DNA of 64,000 nucleotides, taken from assembly GCA_002709225.1 (NCBI GenBank), contig PAQH01000039.1, forward strand, positions 15,322 to 79,321. The letters run 5' to 3'. Positions within the stretch are counted from its first letter, which is position 1. Every line of letters begins with the position of its first letter. The notes under the pieces are model-generated. The model searched no databases. It had not been told where the DNA came from and saw only the letters and a program-made list of their open reading frames with translations. The translations under genes were made by a program, and so were the position numbers. This DNA is from Planctomycetaceae bacterium (lineage in GTDB: Bacteria; Planctomycetota; Planctomycetia; Pirellulales; Pirellulaceae). Positions 25,948 to 34,453 of the stretch are shown here, one piece after another.

Positions 25948-27462
25948 TTACTCGACTGCCATCTCCATAATTTGTTCCTGCGTTGCAGTAGCTACTGCGC
26001 GGATCTCACCATTGATCCGGCCTTCGCGCATGACCAGGATACGATCTGCCATTCCCAACGCTTCTGGAAGCTCACTCGTAATCATCAAGATCGCCTTGCC
26101 TTGGTCTGCCAAATGATTCAACAGCTGGTAAATCTCATATTTAGCTCCCACATCAATACCACGTGTGGGTTCATCAAAAATGATCACTTCCGCATTCCGT
26201 TCCAACCACTTCGCCAACACGACTTTTTGCTGGTTGCCCCCGGAAAGGGTCTGAGCTTGCTGATGACGAGTGGAAATCTTGACTTGGAGGCGGTCGATGT
26301 GGCCGTCCATGGCTCGGCGCTCTCGCAATTGTGAAATCCATCCCCAAGGAGCGAAACTACGCATATTCGGCAAGCCGAAGTTTTCGATCACTCCCATGCC
26401 GAGTACAAGTCCCTGCTGCTTACGATCTTCCGTGAGCAAACAGATACCGGCGTTAATGGCATCGCGCGGGTTACGAATCACTAGTTTCTCACCATCCAGA
26501 TTGACCGAACCCGACTCCATTCGATCGGCACCGAAAATCAGCCGAGCCGTCTCCGTCCTCCCTGCACCAACCAAGCCCGTCAACGCCAGAATCTCTCCTC
26601 GGTTCACCTCCAGTGAAACGTCCTTAACCACGGCGCCTCGTCTCAAATTCCGGGCCACCAGCCTGGGGCCACCGATGGACGCTGGTTTCTTGGGGAATTC
26701 TTCTGACAGTCGTCGACCCACCATCATTTCGATGATCGACTCACGAGTCAGTTCCGACACTGGGCGCGTCTCGACGTGCTCACCATCACGCAAAACCATG
26801 GCGCGATCCGCAATCTCCATCACCTCGCCGAGCCTGTGGGTGACATAGAGAATTCCAATACCCTGTGCTTTCAATTCACGGATGACAGCAAACAGCCGCT
26901 CCACTTCGCGAGGCGAGAGTGCCGCACTTGGTTCGTCCATAATGATCACACGTGCCTCGACCGCCAATGCCTTGGCAATTTCTACCACCTGCTGCTGGGC
27001 AACAGATAGAGATCGGCAGAGCGCATCGGGATCCACCACAACGCCAATACGCCTGAACAACGCGTCGGCTTGCGCACGTTCCTGGCGTTTGCGAAGAAGA
27101 CCCAAACGCGTGCGTTCTCGACCAAGAAATAAATTCTCTTGCACAGAAAGTGCTGTAACCAAGTTGAATTCCTGGTAGATAACGCTGATCCCCAGTCGAC
27201 GCGCATCCACAGGCCCAGCGATCACCTCGGAATTGCCATGAATCTGTAACGATCCCTTATCTGGCGCGTGGGCACCACCCAGGATCTTGATCAGCGTGCT
27301 CTTGCCTGCACCATTTTCACCCAACAGCGCCAGTACTTCACCCGCGTACAAATCCAAGCTGACATTACGGAGTGCATCAACACCTGGAAAGGACTTGGTG
27401 ATGCCCCGCATCTGTACCAACGGGATGTCGGTGTCAGACACACCACTGGCAAATTCATTCAT
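25948..27462 (-). CDS. Ribose-type ABC transporter ATP-binding protein (two ATPase domains)
   Basis: A protein of about 504 aa of the RbsA/MglA family, with two fused ATPase domains as usual for this group. The first has Walker A GENGAGKS, signature LSVAQQQ and Walker B VIIMDEPSAAL. The second has TGLVGAGRTETARL in place of a normal Walker A, LSGGNQQKV as signature and VIIFDEPTRGIDVG as Walker B. In this family the degenerate second Walker A is normal. It drives import at the inner membrane with the neighbouring permease and lipoprotein. The ATG at 27462 has GGAT six bases upstream; an ATG at 27498, four bases after the preceding stop, would give 12 more residues. Confidence 0.9.
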   Translation of the reverse strand: MNEFASGVSDTDIPLVQMRGITKSFPGVDALRNVSLDLYAGEVLALLGENGAGKSTLIKILGGAHAPDKGSLQIHGNSEVIAGPVDARRLGISVIYQEFNLVTALSVQENLFLGRERTRLGLLRKRQERAQADALFRRIGVVVDPDALCRSLSVAQQQVVEIAKALAVEARVIIMDEPSAALSPREVERLFAVIRELKAQGIGILYVTHRLGEVMEIADRAMVLRDGEHVETRPVSELTRESIIEMMVGRRLSEEFPKKPASIGGPRLVARNLRRGAVVKDVSLEVNRGEILALTGLVGAGRTETARLIFGADRMESGSVNLDGEKLVIRNPRDAINAGICLLTEDRKQQGLVLGMGVIENFGLPNMRSFAPWGWISQLRERRAMDGHIDRLQVKISTRHQQAQTLSGGNQQKVVLAKWLERNAEVIIFDEPTRGIDVGAKYEIYQLLNHLADQGKAILMITSELPEALGMADRILVMREGRINGEIRAVATATQEQIMEMAVE

Positions 27463-27501
27463 AGCGGATCCAAGCGGACGACCGCACCCTTCCACCATAG
27501 G

Positions 27502-28563
27502 TCACTTTAGGTCCGGATCCTGGTCGGCATCCGCTTTCTTATACAGTTTAGGAGTGATCAGATTCACCTTTTCAAACTCTTCACCATCCAGGTATTTCTG
27601 GATGTTCTGCATTGTGAGAACCGCCATCTGGTCAGGAAACTGGATCGGATCCGCATAAATTTCACCGTTCTTGATTGCCTGCTTGCCTTCAATTTGACCA
27701 TCAAATCCGATGATCCGTACCTGATCCTGTTTACCTGCTTCCTCTAATGCTTTACGTGCCCCTAGCGCGGACGGATCATTGATCGCAAAAATACCCCGCA
27801 GGTTGGGATAGGCGACCAGCGCGTCAGCGGTCGCATTATGTCCCACATCACGGAGTCCGCCGCCGTTGAGTTCTGCCACCACATTGATTTTTCCCTCTGT
27901 CCGTTCTTCATTGGTAGCGTTAACGACATCGGTAAATCCGTTGACACGCAGCACACATGAATTGGCTTGCTTGAAGTGAAGTACCAGAACATCGCCACCC
28001 TCTTCACCCAAGACTTCAGCCATCGCTTCACCCGCTTGTCTGCCACCCGCATAGTTGTCTGTGCCAACGTGGCCCGCGATTTCTGCATCCTCGGACACGC
28101 ACTGTAAATCGCACGTGAAAACAGGAATCCCAGCGTCATTCGCCTTCTTGATCGCCGGACCGATCGCAATCCGGTCAGCCGGGTTTAGCACAATCGCAGT
28201 CACTTTCTGGGAAAGGTAATTATCCAGGTGTTTAGCCTGTGTATCGACATCGAGGTTCGCGTCATTGACGAGCACAGAAAAACCTTGCTTTTCCGCTTCG
28301 GCGGTCAACGTATCGGCAATGATCTTGAAAAATGGATTCTTCAACGTTAGCACGGAAAACCCGATCGTCCCATTCGCCGCGACCGCCCCTGAAGCGGCTG
28401 CACCTGCGCCACTGCTGTCGCTGTCGCCATCCGCACCCGCTGCGCCGGTCACACTCGAGGTCGCAGCTTCATTTGATGCACCGTCCGAAGAAGACGAACC
28501 ACCACCACAACCCGTCAACCCACACAATAACAGACCGATTAACACGAAACGGAAACACTTCAT
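27502..28563 (-). CDS. Ribose-type ABC transporter substrate-binding lipoprotein
   Basis: A protein of about 353 aa. The leader ends in the lipobox LTGC (MKCFRFVLIGLLLCGLTGC), followed by a Gly/Ser/Ala linker of about 45 residues. The periplasmic-binding-protein fold (Peripla_BP_4, RbsB-like) follows: IGFSVLTLKNPFFKII, DANLDVDTQAKHLDNYL, VTAIVLNPADRIAIGPAI, GHVGTDNYAGGRQAGEAMA, GIFAINDPSALGARKALEEAG and IIGFDGQIEGKQAI. The ligand is probably a monosaccharide or a related polar molecule. The start ATG at 28563 has GGGAG upstream. As first gene of the operon it presumably has its promoter in the 400-bp divergent region before the gamma-glutamyltransferase gene. Confidence 0.91.
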   Translation of the reverse strand: MKCFRFVLIGLLLCGLTGCGGGSSSSDGASNEAATSSVTGAAGADGDSDSSGAGAAASGAVAANGTIGFSVLTLKNPFFKIIADTLTAEAEKQGFSVLVNDANLDVDTQAKHLDNYLSQKVTAIVLNPADRIAIGPAIKKANDAGIPVFTCDLQCVSEDAEIAGHVGTDNYAGGRQAGEAMAEVLGEEGGDVLVLHFKQANSCVLRVNGFTDVVNATNEERTEGKINVVAELNGGGLRDVGHNATADALVAYPNLRGIFAINDPSALGARKALEEAGKQDQVRIIGFDGQIEGKQAIKNGEIYADPIQFPDQMAVLTMQNIQKYLDGEEFEKVNLITPKLYKKADADQDPDLK

Positions 28564-28968
28564 CGATGGGCTCCCAGGCAGGCGCGACATGATCTGGACA
28601 ATACTGACTCTGACTTATCATGTCGCATCCGCATCACAAGCTCAAGCAGGACGACCGCCACGAAATGGCCAAAACTCGCCAGTTCGATCATCCGTCGTTC
28701 CGAATGCGGGGCCAGACCGGAGGTTACCAGCCCTGAAACGGATCTCTGCAACCTCATCCCGGATCGCTATAGGAATCGCTCGAACTGGCCATTCTGCGAC
28801 GGGACGGATCTACTTCCCGCCACTTTGGCCCGGCCGCAGTTGGCAACGGGCAGACGCTGGCGGCTAAATCAGGTAATGTGGAAGACGGTCCCGTGACGGC
28901 TGTCCCCGTCGCCCTTTTCCGCATGACCGTTGGCGCCAGCCTTTGCATTCTTGATAAGGTCTCTTTGC
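28564..28968. other. 405-bp divergent intergenic region
   Basis: This spacer lies between the ABC-importer operon and the gamma-glutamyltransferase gene and must hold both promoters. I see no hairpin with a T-tract, no clear repeat and no supported ORF in it. Confidence 0.5.
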
Positions 28969-30579
28969 ATGAGCACATTAAGTCGCACGCGCCCCGCTAT
29001 CGGTGGTCTTAACGGTGCAGTGGCCTCCGCGCACCCACTCGCCAGCCAGGCCGGACTGGAAACCCTGCGTACGGGTGGAAACGCGATCGACGCCATCGTG
29101 GCGACCGCGGCCGCGTTGAATGTCGTCGAGCCCTACATGAGTGGCATTGGTGGTGTTGGCTTTCTGCTCTTTCACCCGGCAGATGGTGAGACGCGCGTCC
29201 TCAACTTTTCCGGCTACGCACCCCGTGCGGCCAGCGCGGATCAATTGACTCCAGCAGACCAGGACCTGGGGCCCAAGTCCTGTCTTGTGCCGTGCAATAT
29301 AGGTGGCTGGCTTGAAGCGCTCCAGAAGCACGGCAGTCAGCCCGCGGAGCAAGTGTTCGCCCGAGCTATTGAACTGGCCGAGCGCGGGTTCCCGCTGCAT
29401 CCGGTCAACGCGCGCATGATCGAAGCTACTTTACCGCGTTTGAACGAAGCCGGACGCGCGATTTACGGACAGGTAGAGCCACGTATTGGTAGCATCCTCC
29501 GGCAGCCCGCTTTGGCGGACACATTACGCAATCTTGCCACACACGGATCCCAGTGGTTTCACGGAGGACCTCTCGGCCAGAAAATGGCTGACTACATCCA
29601 ATCAGAAGGTGGCCTGCTGACCATCGCTGACCTGCAAGATCCGAAACTCGAGTGGCAAGACCCAATCTCTATTTCCTATCGAAATCTGGAGATCAAAACT
29701 TGTCCACCCAACTGCGAAGGATTCCAGATCCTGCAAACACTGAAGTTGCTGGAAGCCTATGACTTGCAAGCAATGGGGCATAACTCAGCCCCGTACATTC
29801 ACCTGCTCAGCGAAGCCATCAAACTCGCCACGGCCGATCGGATCAAATGGTCAGGAGACCCGAAGTTTCATCCACTCCCACTGGAAGAGCTGCTTTCTGA
29901 ATCCTATTTGGCAGAACGTCGTACCCAAATTAACTCGCAAACCGCATCCCACAGCGAAGGAGAACGCTGGCGAGGAGCACGTACGGACACGCACGTCTCC
30001 CCGGGCAAAGTCGACGGACTAACGACGCATCTGACCGCAGTCGATGCGGCGGGAAATGCGGCCAGCATCACGCAATCGCTCGGCAATGGCTTCGGTTCCG
30101 GAGTCTTCATCCCCGATACCGGAGTGGCGCTGAATAACTTCGCGTATTGGACCGAAATCGATCCCGACTGTCCCACACCGGGACTCATCGAACCTGGCAA
30201 ACGGTGGTCGTGTTGCATGTCACCGGTACACATCTTTCGAGACGGACAATTCTGGTTCTCAATGGCCACGCCGGGAAGTTATGGCATCCTGCAAACAACC
30301 GTCCAGATGCTCCTCAATATTGTCGAATTCGCAGCGGACCCGCAAGCGGCAATTGAAGCGCCCCGCTTCCGGGTCTATGAAGAAACACGAATGGAAATCG
30401 AAAACCGAGTTGCGGCGGCGGTGCGAAACGAACTAACGCAGTGGGGACACGCGTTAGAACTAATCGGCGACTACTCGCTATTGGTTGGCGGTGGCCAGTC
30501 AGTAATGATCGATCCCGTGTCCAACGCCCGCCTGGCCGGGGCGGATCCACGGCGTGATGGCTACGCCGTTGCCTATTGA
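28969..30579 (+). CDS. Gamma-glutamyltransferase-family Ntn hydrolase
   Basis: A protein of about 536 aa of the GGT/cephalosporin-acylase family. Visible motifs are NGAVASAHPLASQAGLETL, GGNAIDAIVATAAALNVVEPYMSGIGG and the autoprocessing/nucleophile Thr region around GLTTHLTAVDAAGNAAS at about residue 350, followed by SLGNGFGSGV, LNN and GSYGILQ. Family members cleave gamma-glutamyl amides such as glutathione, or acyl side chains. No signal peptide precedes the domain from the ATG at 28969 (AAGG upstream), unlike the periplasmic GGT of E. coli, so a cytoplasmic acylase or hydrolase role is possible. It is divergent from the importer/nitrilase operon. Confidence 0.86.
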   Translation: MSTLSRTRPAIGGLNGAVASAHPLASQAGLETLRTGGNAIDAIVATAAALNVVEPYMSGIGGVGFLLFHPADGETRVLNFSGYAPRAASADQLTPADQDLGPKSCLVPCNIGGWLEALQKHGSQPAEQVFARAIELAERGFPLHPVNARMIEATLPRLNEAGRAIYGQVEPRIGSILRQPALADTLRNLATHGSQWFHGGPLGQKMADYIQSEGGLLTIADLQDPKLEWQDPISISYRNLEIKTCPPNCEGFQILQTLKLLEAYDLQAMGHNSAPYIHLLSEAIKLATADRIKWSGDPKFHPLPLEELLSESYLAERRTQINSQTASHSEGERWRGARTDTHVSPGKVDGLTTHLTAVDAAGNAASITQSLGNGFGSGVFIPDTGVALNNFAYWTEIDPDCPTPGLIEPGKRWSCCMSPVHIFRDGQFWFSMATPGSYGILQTTVQMLLNIVEFAADPQAAIEAPRFRVYEETRMEIENRVAAAVRNELTQWGHALELIGDYSLLVGGGQSVMIDPVSNARLAGADPRRDGYAVAY

Positions 30580-30765
30580 CAATTGCCGTGTGAGCGTTTG
30601 TTCTCGCGCTGGGTCGCGGCCGGACAGCATAATGACTCGCGTACCCTGTGCTGTGCCGCCAGTAGGCGTTCCCTCCTGGCAGCTCGATCCGCCGCTGCCG
30701 AGTGGAGCCGCCAGTTAGCCTTGCTCAACACATCCAGGGAAAAGACGCTCTCTCCATATCGCGGC

Positions 30766-31809
30766 TCAAGCTCGCAAATACCGATCAAACCAGTCACGTG
30801 TCCGCTTCCACATCTCATCGGATAACACGTGGCCACTACCGGCTTCAATGTAATGGGAAAAATTCTCTGGTGAACCGACATCCGCATAATGCGCCGCAAT
30901 CGTCTTCACCCCAGCGCGAACTTCATCGATCGGACTCCCTGTATCGTGTTCACCAAAGTTCATCAACAGCGGCCTGGGCGCGATCAAACCCGCGATGTCC
31001 GGCGTATCACCAAAAGGATAGATCCCGGGGACAAAATTGGGGAAACAGTGCAACAGATGTTCTTGATGAATGCCCTTATAGGTAGGGAGGCAACAGTTAC
31101 CCACCAGGCATTTCAGACGAGGTTCCCAGGGACCCACCAACCAAGTGTGCGTTGATCCCATCGAGTGACCGTAACAACCAATCCGTTCCGCCTGTACTTC
31201 CGCACGCGCGGCAAGGACATCGATAGCCCTGCGCATGTCGAGAATGTTCTTCCAGGCCATGCACTTGCCATCGACCACGTAACGCAGAAACTCGTAGCGT
31301 TCAAATCTGCCAGCCGCCAACTTCTTCGTGGGATCTTGTCGCTCTTCAAAACAGAGTGCGTCAGGACAGAGGACCACATAGCCACAGCGTGCGAGTGCGG
31401 CGCCCGTGTGGTGCATCGGATTACCTGCCAATCCGGCTGGTTCACTCTTGCCCAGATGGTATTGGCCGGCGTGCTGATGCCAGACTGCAACCGCCGGCGC
31501 CGGGTGCGCTGCGGAAACACCGTCAGGTATGAGCAGTAAGGCCGGTACCCGATCACCTGGCTCGACCTCGTAGTCCAACGATTCGATGCGAAACCCCTGA
31601 TGTTTCTGACGCTCTCGGAGTCGTACACTGAGGTCACAAGGATCCGGCCACTGGCCTCCCAAACAATGCAGCAATTTCTGACGGAATAATTTCATCGTTA
31701 CCTTTTCCAGCGAATTGCCTTGCGGTGCAGCGGCAAGTTGATTCGATGCGAGTGCTGCTGACGCTACTACTGCAGACTCTTGAAAAAATACACGTCGATT
31801 CTGAGGCAT
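30766..31809 (-). CDS. Exported alpha/beta-hydrolase (acetyl-esterase/dienelactone-hydrolase type)
   Basis: A protein of about 347 aa. The start at 31809 has GGAG seven bases upstream and gives a leader with NRRVFF and an Ala-rich stretch (SAVVASAALASNQLAAAPQG) consistent with Tat or Sec export. The hydrolase core has VPALLLIPDGV, AVAVWHQHAG, a nucleophile elbow GHSMGST, the acid in NFGEHDTGSPID and the His in SGHVLSDE. This layout resembles the 'Abhydrolase_7'/acetyl-xylan-esterase-like families abundant in planctomycetes. It probably removes acyl groups from extracellular carbohydrate. It is divergent from an SDR gene. Confidence 0.84.
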   Translation of the reverse strand: MPQNRRVFFQESAVVASAALASNQLAAAPQGNSLEKVTMKLFRQKLLHCLGGQWPDPCDLSVRLRERQKHQGFRIESLDYEVEPGDRVPALLLIPDGVSAAHPAPAVAVWHQHAGQYHLGKSEPAGLAGNPMHHTGAALARCGYVVLCPDALCFEERQDPTKKLAAGRFERYEFLRYVVDGKCMAWKNILDMRRAIDVLAARAEVQAERIGCYGHSMGSTHTWLVGPWEPRLKCLVGNCCLPTYKGIHQEHLLHCFPNFVPGIYPFGDTPDIAGLIAPRPLLMNFGEHDTGSPIDEVRAGVKTIAAHYADVGSPENFSHYIEAGSGHVLSDEMWKRTRDWFDRYLRA

Positions 31810-32184
31810 GACGGACTCCGTGATAACAAGACAAAGACGGTCACCTCCCGCAACTTGCAACCAGGACACCGCTGCAAACGCCTCACCCAGCAGGCGAGAA
31901 CAGCCGGGCACTGTAGTCAATCGTGGGACAACCTGTTCCGACTGATGCAAACACAACATACCATGTGCCACGCCCACCTGCCGCATCAAGCGGTGAAAAC
32001 CCCTTGTCCTATTGCCATGCTCAACTGGCCAGCAACCCGACAGGCTTGCGATTGTACTTGCCAGGACGATGCCCGCTCGGTCCAAACGTGGCAAACAGGA
32101 ACACACCTCATGGCAGTCCTGGTTCACGTGTTTGCGGGCGGCTTGATTTTCTAAGACTTAAATTGACAGGAGGATTTTAGGGTC
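31810..32184. other. 375-bp divergent intergenic region
   Basis: This spacer lies between the esterase and SDR starts. Apart from the strong ribosome-binding site ACAGGAGG near 32167 before the SDR gene, no motif, repeat or supported ORF is visible. Confidence 0.5.
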
Positions 32185-32910
32185 ATGAAGCTACACGGAA
32201 AAACCGCTGTCGTCACCGGAGCCAGTCGAGGAATCGGCTGGGAAGTGGCGTTGGCTTACGCCCGTGAGGGAGCCGATGTGGTGGTGTCTGCGCGCTCAGA
32301 AAACTCCCTGCGAGAACTGGTTGAGCAAATCACCCAGCTCCATCAGCGCGCCATTGCAGTCCCCGCCGATGTAGGAGAGGCCAGCGATGTCGAAAAGCTG
32401 GTGAACACGGCTGTTGACGTGTTTGGCAAGATCGACATCCTCTGTAACAATGCCGGCTTGCTGGAAATCGGTGAAGTCGATCAACTCACCGTCGCCGCCT
32501 GGGATCGCGTCATGCGCGTCAACGCGCGCGGGCCTTTTCTCTGTTCCCAAGCGGTATTGCCAATCATGAAGGCGCAAAACTACGGACGGATTGTCAACAT
32601 GTCCTCTGGCGCGGCGATTCGTTGCGCGGCCGGCTATGCGGCCTATAGCGCCTCTAAAGCTGCGCTGAACGCGTTGAGTCTGACAACCGCGATCGAGGTT
32701 GCAGACTATGAAATCCTCGTCAATGCGATGAGTCCGGGTTACCTGAAAACCGCAATGAACCCCGACGGCACTCGGCCTCCGGAAGATGCGGTGCCAACAG
32801 CCGTCATGTTAGCTTCACTTCCCAGTGACGGGCCTCGCGGACGCTTCTTTCGGTTCGAAGAAGAGATGATCGTGATCCCGGAATCACCACAGATCGACTG
32901 GACCAAATAG
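32185..32910 (+). CDS. Short-chain dehydrogenase/reductase
   Basis: A 241-aa classical SDR of the FabG-like group. TGASRGIGWEVALAYAREGA is the NAD(P) motif, NNAGLLEIGEV follows, the catalytic Ser is in NMSSGAA and YSASKAA holds Tyr and Lys. VNAMSPGYLKTAMN is the substrate-lid region. The Arg in VVVSARSENSL suggests NADPH preference. An AGGAGG ribosome-binding site lies about 12 bases upstream of the ATG. The physiological substrate is unknown. Its neighbour on the other side is an exported esterase. Confidence 0.88.
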   Translation: MKLHGKTAVVTGASRGIGWEVALAYAREGADVVVSARSENSLRELVEQITQLHQRAIAVPADVGEASDVEKLVNTAVDVFGKIDILCNNAGLLEIGEVDQLTVAAWDRVMRVNARGPFLCSQAVLPIMKAQNYGRIVNMSSGAAIRCAAGYAAYSASKAALNALSLTTAIEVADYEILVNAMSPGYLKTAMNPDGTRPPEDAVPTAVMLASLPSDGPRGRFFRFEEEMIVIPESPQIDWTK

Positions 32911-33058
32911 CGGCTGCCCGTTCCCCGACGTCACCCGTACGGGCGAAATGCCAAGCCCCTGGAAGCGGTTTACCCAGCCGCTCTGAGCAGGCGCGTCATT
33001 TGGCCGTAGTAACCGCAAAGGGAAGCGGCGTCAGGAACGCGGAAACGTCCGCCTATCG

Positions 33059-34450
33059 CTATGCCAACAACGGCGATAACACATTCCCACTGACGTCGGT
33101 GAGACGAAACTGCCGCCCCTGGTACTTGTAGGTCAACTGCTCATGATCCACACCCAACAAGTGCAAGATCGTCGCGTGCCAGTCATGCATGTCGACCGGA
33201 TTGTCCGTAGCAAAATAACCTAATGGATCGGTTTCACCGAATGTGGCCCCTCCCTTGATCCCACCACCCGCCAGCCAGAGACTATACGCCTCCTTGTGGT
33301 GATCTCGCCCGGGCCTGGCACGATCGCTCTGCAACAAAGGCGTGCGGCCAAATTCAGTACCCCACACAACCAACGTCTCGTCCAACAAACCGCGCTGCTT
33401 GAGATCTCGAATCAGCGCGGCGATGGGCTGATCAACCTGCTTGCACTTTTTTGGCAGATTCTCAAACACGCTGCCATGGTGATCCCAACCCTGATCACAA
33501 AGCTGCACAAAGCGCACCCCGCGTTCCACCAGTCTGCGGGCCAAAAGACAATTATTCGCAAAGCTCACCTGACCTGGACGTGTACCGTACATTGCATGGA
33601 TGTGTTTCGGTTCGCGAGAGATGTCCATCAATTCTGGCACCGAAGCCTGCATTCGATATGCCAGTTCATACTGGCGTATCCGCGTCTCTATTTCCGGATC
33701 CCCAAGTTCTTCCAGTTGGAATGCGTTCAAGCGATTGATGCCTGCTACGATCTGGTGGCGATCGCTACGTGAAACTCCTGCGGGATTCGACAAGAATAGC
33801 ACCGGGTCTCCCTGGCTACGAAATTCGATTCCCTGGTGGATCGTTGGCAAGAACCCACTCCCCCACATACTGTTTCCAGCGCCTCCCACCAGGCCCGTAA
33901 TCAAGACGACAAAACCAGGCAAATCCCGATTTTCACTCCCCAATCCGTAATTCACCCACGATCCCATCGTCGGTCTTCCAAAACGCCCAAACCCGGTATG
34001 CAAAAACAACTGCGCGGGAGCGTGATTGAAATGCTCAGTCCGCATGGATTTGATAACTGCCAATTCATCTGCAACCGTTGACAAATGCGGCAGCAGTTCT
34101 GACATTTCCAGACCGGATTCACCATGACGACGAAATCGGTAGCGGGTTCCCAACAACCGCGGGTGCCCCCGCAAAAACGCGAAACGCGCACCTTCGAGCA
34201 AAGATGGGGGACACAGCTGCCCATCGAGCAGTTGCAATTGACGCTTGTAGTCAAACAGATCCAGATGGGACGGCGCCCCGACCATGTGCAAGAAGATTAC
34301 ACGTTTGGCACGCGGCGCGTGGTGTAAGAGTCGTGCGTTCGCGGTCTCAGCCAACAAAGAGGCCAGGGCAATACTACCAACACCGGCACTCGCATGTTGC
34401 AGGAACGCGCGTCGCGCTAATCGGTTCGTGACCGTATGCATCGCATCCAT
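33059..34450 (-). CDS. DUF1501 protein (Tat-exported, alkaline-phosphatase-like fold)
   Basis: A 463-aa DUF1501 protein. A twin-arginine leader ([13 protein letters not shown]) predicts folded export. Family motifs are [13 protein letters not shown] near residue 55, [30 protein letters not shown] and [17 protein letters not shown], ending in a ...[16 protein letters not shown] tail. DUF1501 proteins belong to the alkaline phosphatase/sulfatase fold and are a planctomycete hallmark; their substrate is unknown. It sits three bases after the stop of the DUF1549/DUF1553 gene, in the standard pairing of these two families. AAAGG precedes the ATG at 34450. Confidence 0.92.
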   Translation of the reverse strand: MDAMHTVTNRLARRAFLQHASAGVGSIALASLLAETANARLLHHAPRAKRVIFLHMVGAPSHLDLFDYKRQLQLLDGQLCPPSLLEGARFAFLRGHPRLLGTRYRFRRHGESGLEMSELLPHLSTVADELAVIKSMRTEHFNHAPAQLFLHTGFGRFGRPTMGSWVNYGLGSENRDLPGFVVLITGLVGGAGNSMWGSGFLPTIHQGIEFRSQGDPVLFLSNPAGVSRSDRHQIVAGINRLNAFQLEELGDPEIETRIRQYELAYRMQASVPELMDISREPKHIHAMYGTRPGQVSFANNCLLARRLVERGVRFVQLCDQGWDHHGSVFENLPKKCKQVDQPIAALIRDLKQRGLLDETLVVWGTEFGRTPLLQSDRARPGRDHHKEAYSLWLAGGGIKGGATFGETDPLGYFATDNPVDMHDWHATILHLLGVDHEQLTYKYQGRQFRLTDVSGNVLSPLLA

Positions 34451-34453
34451 CCG

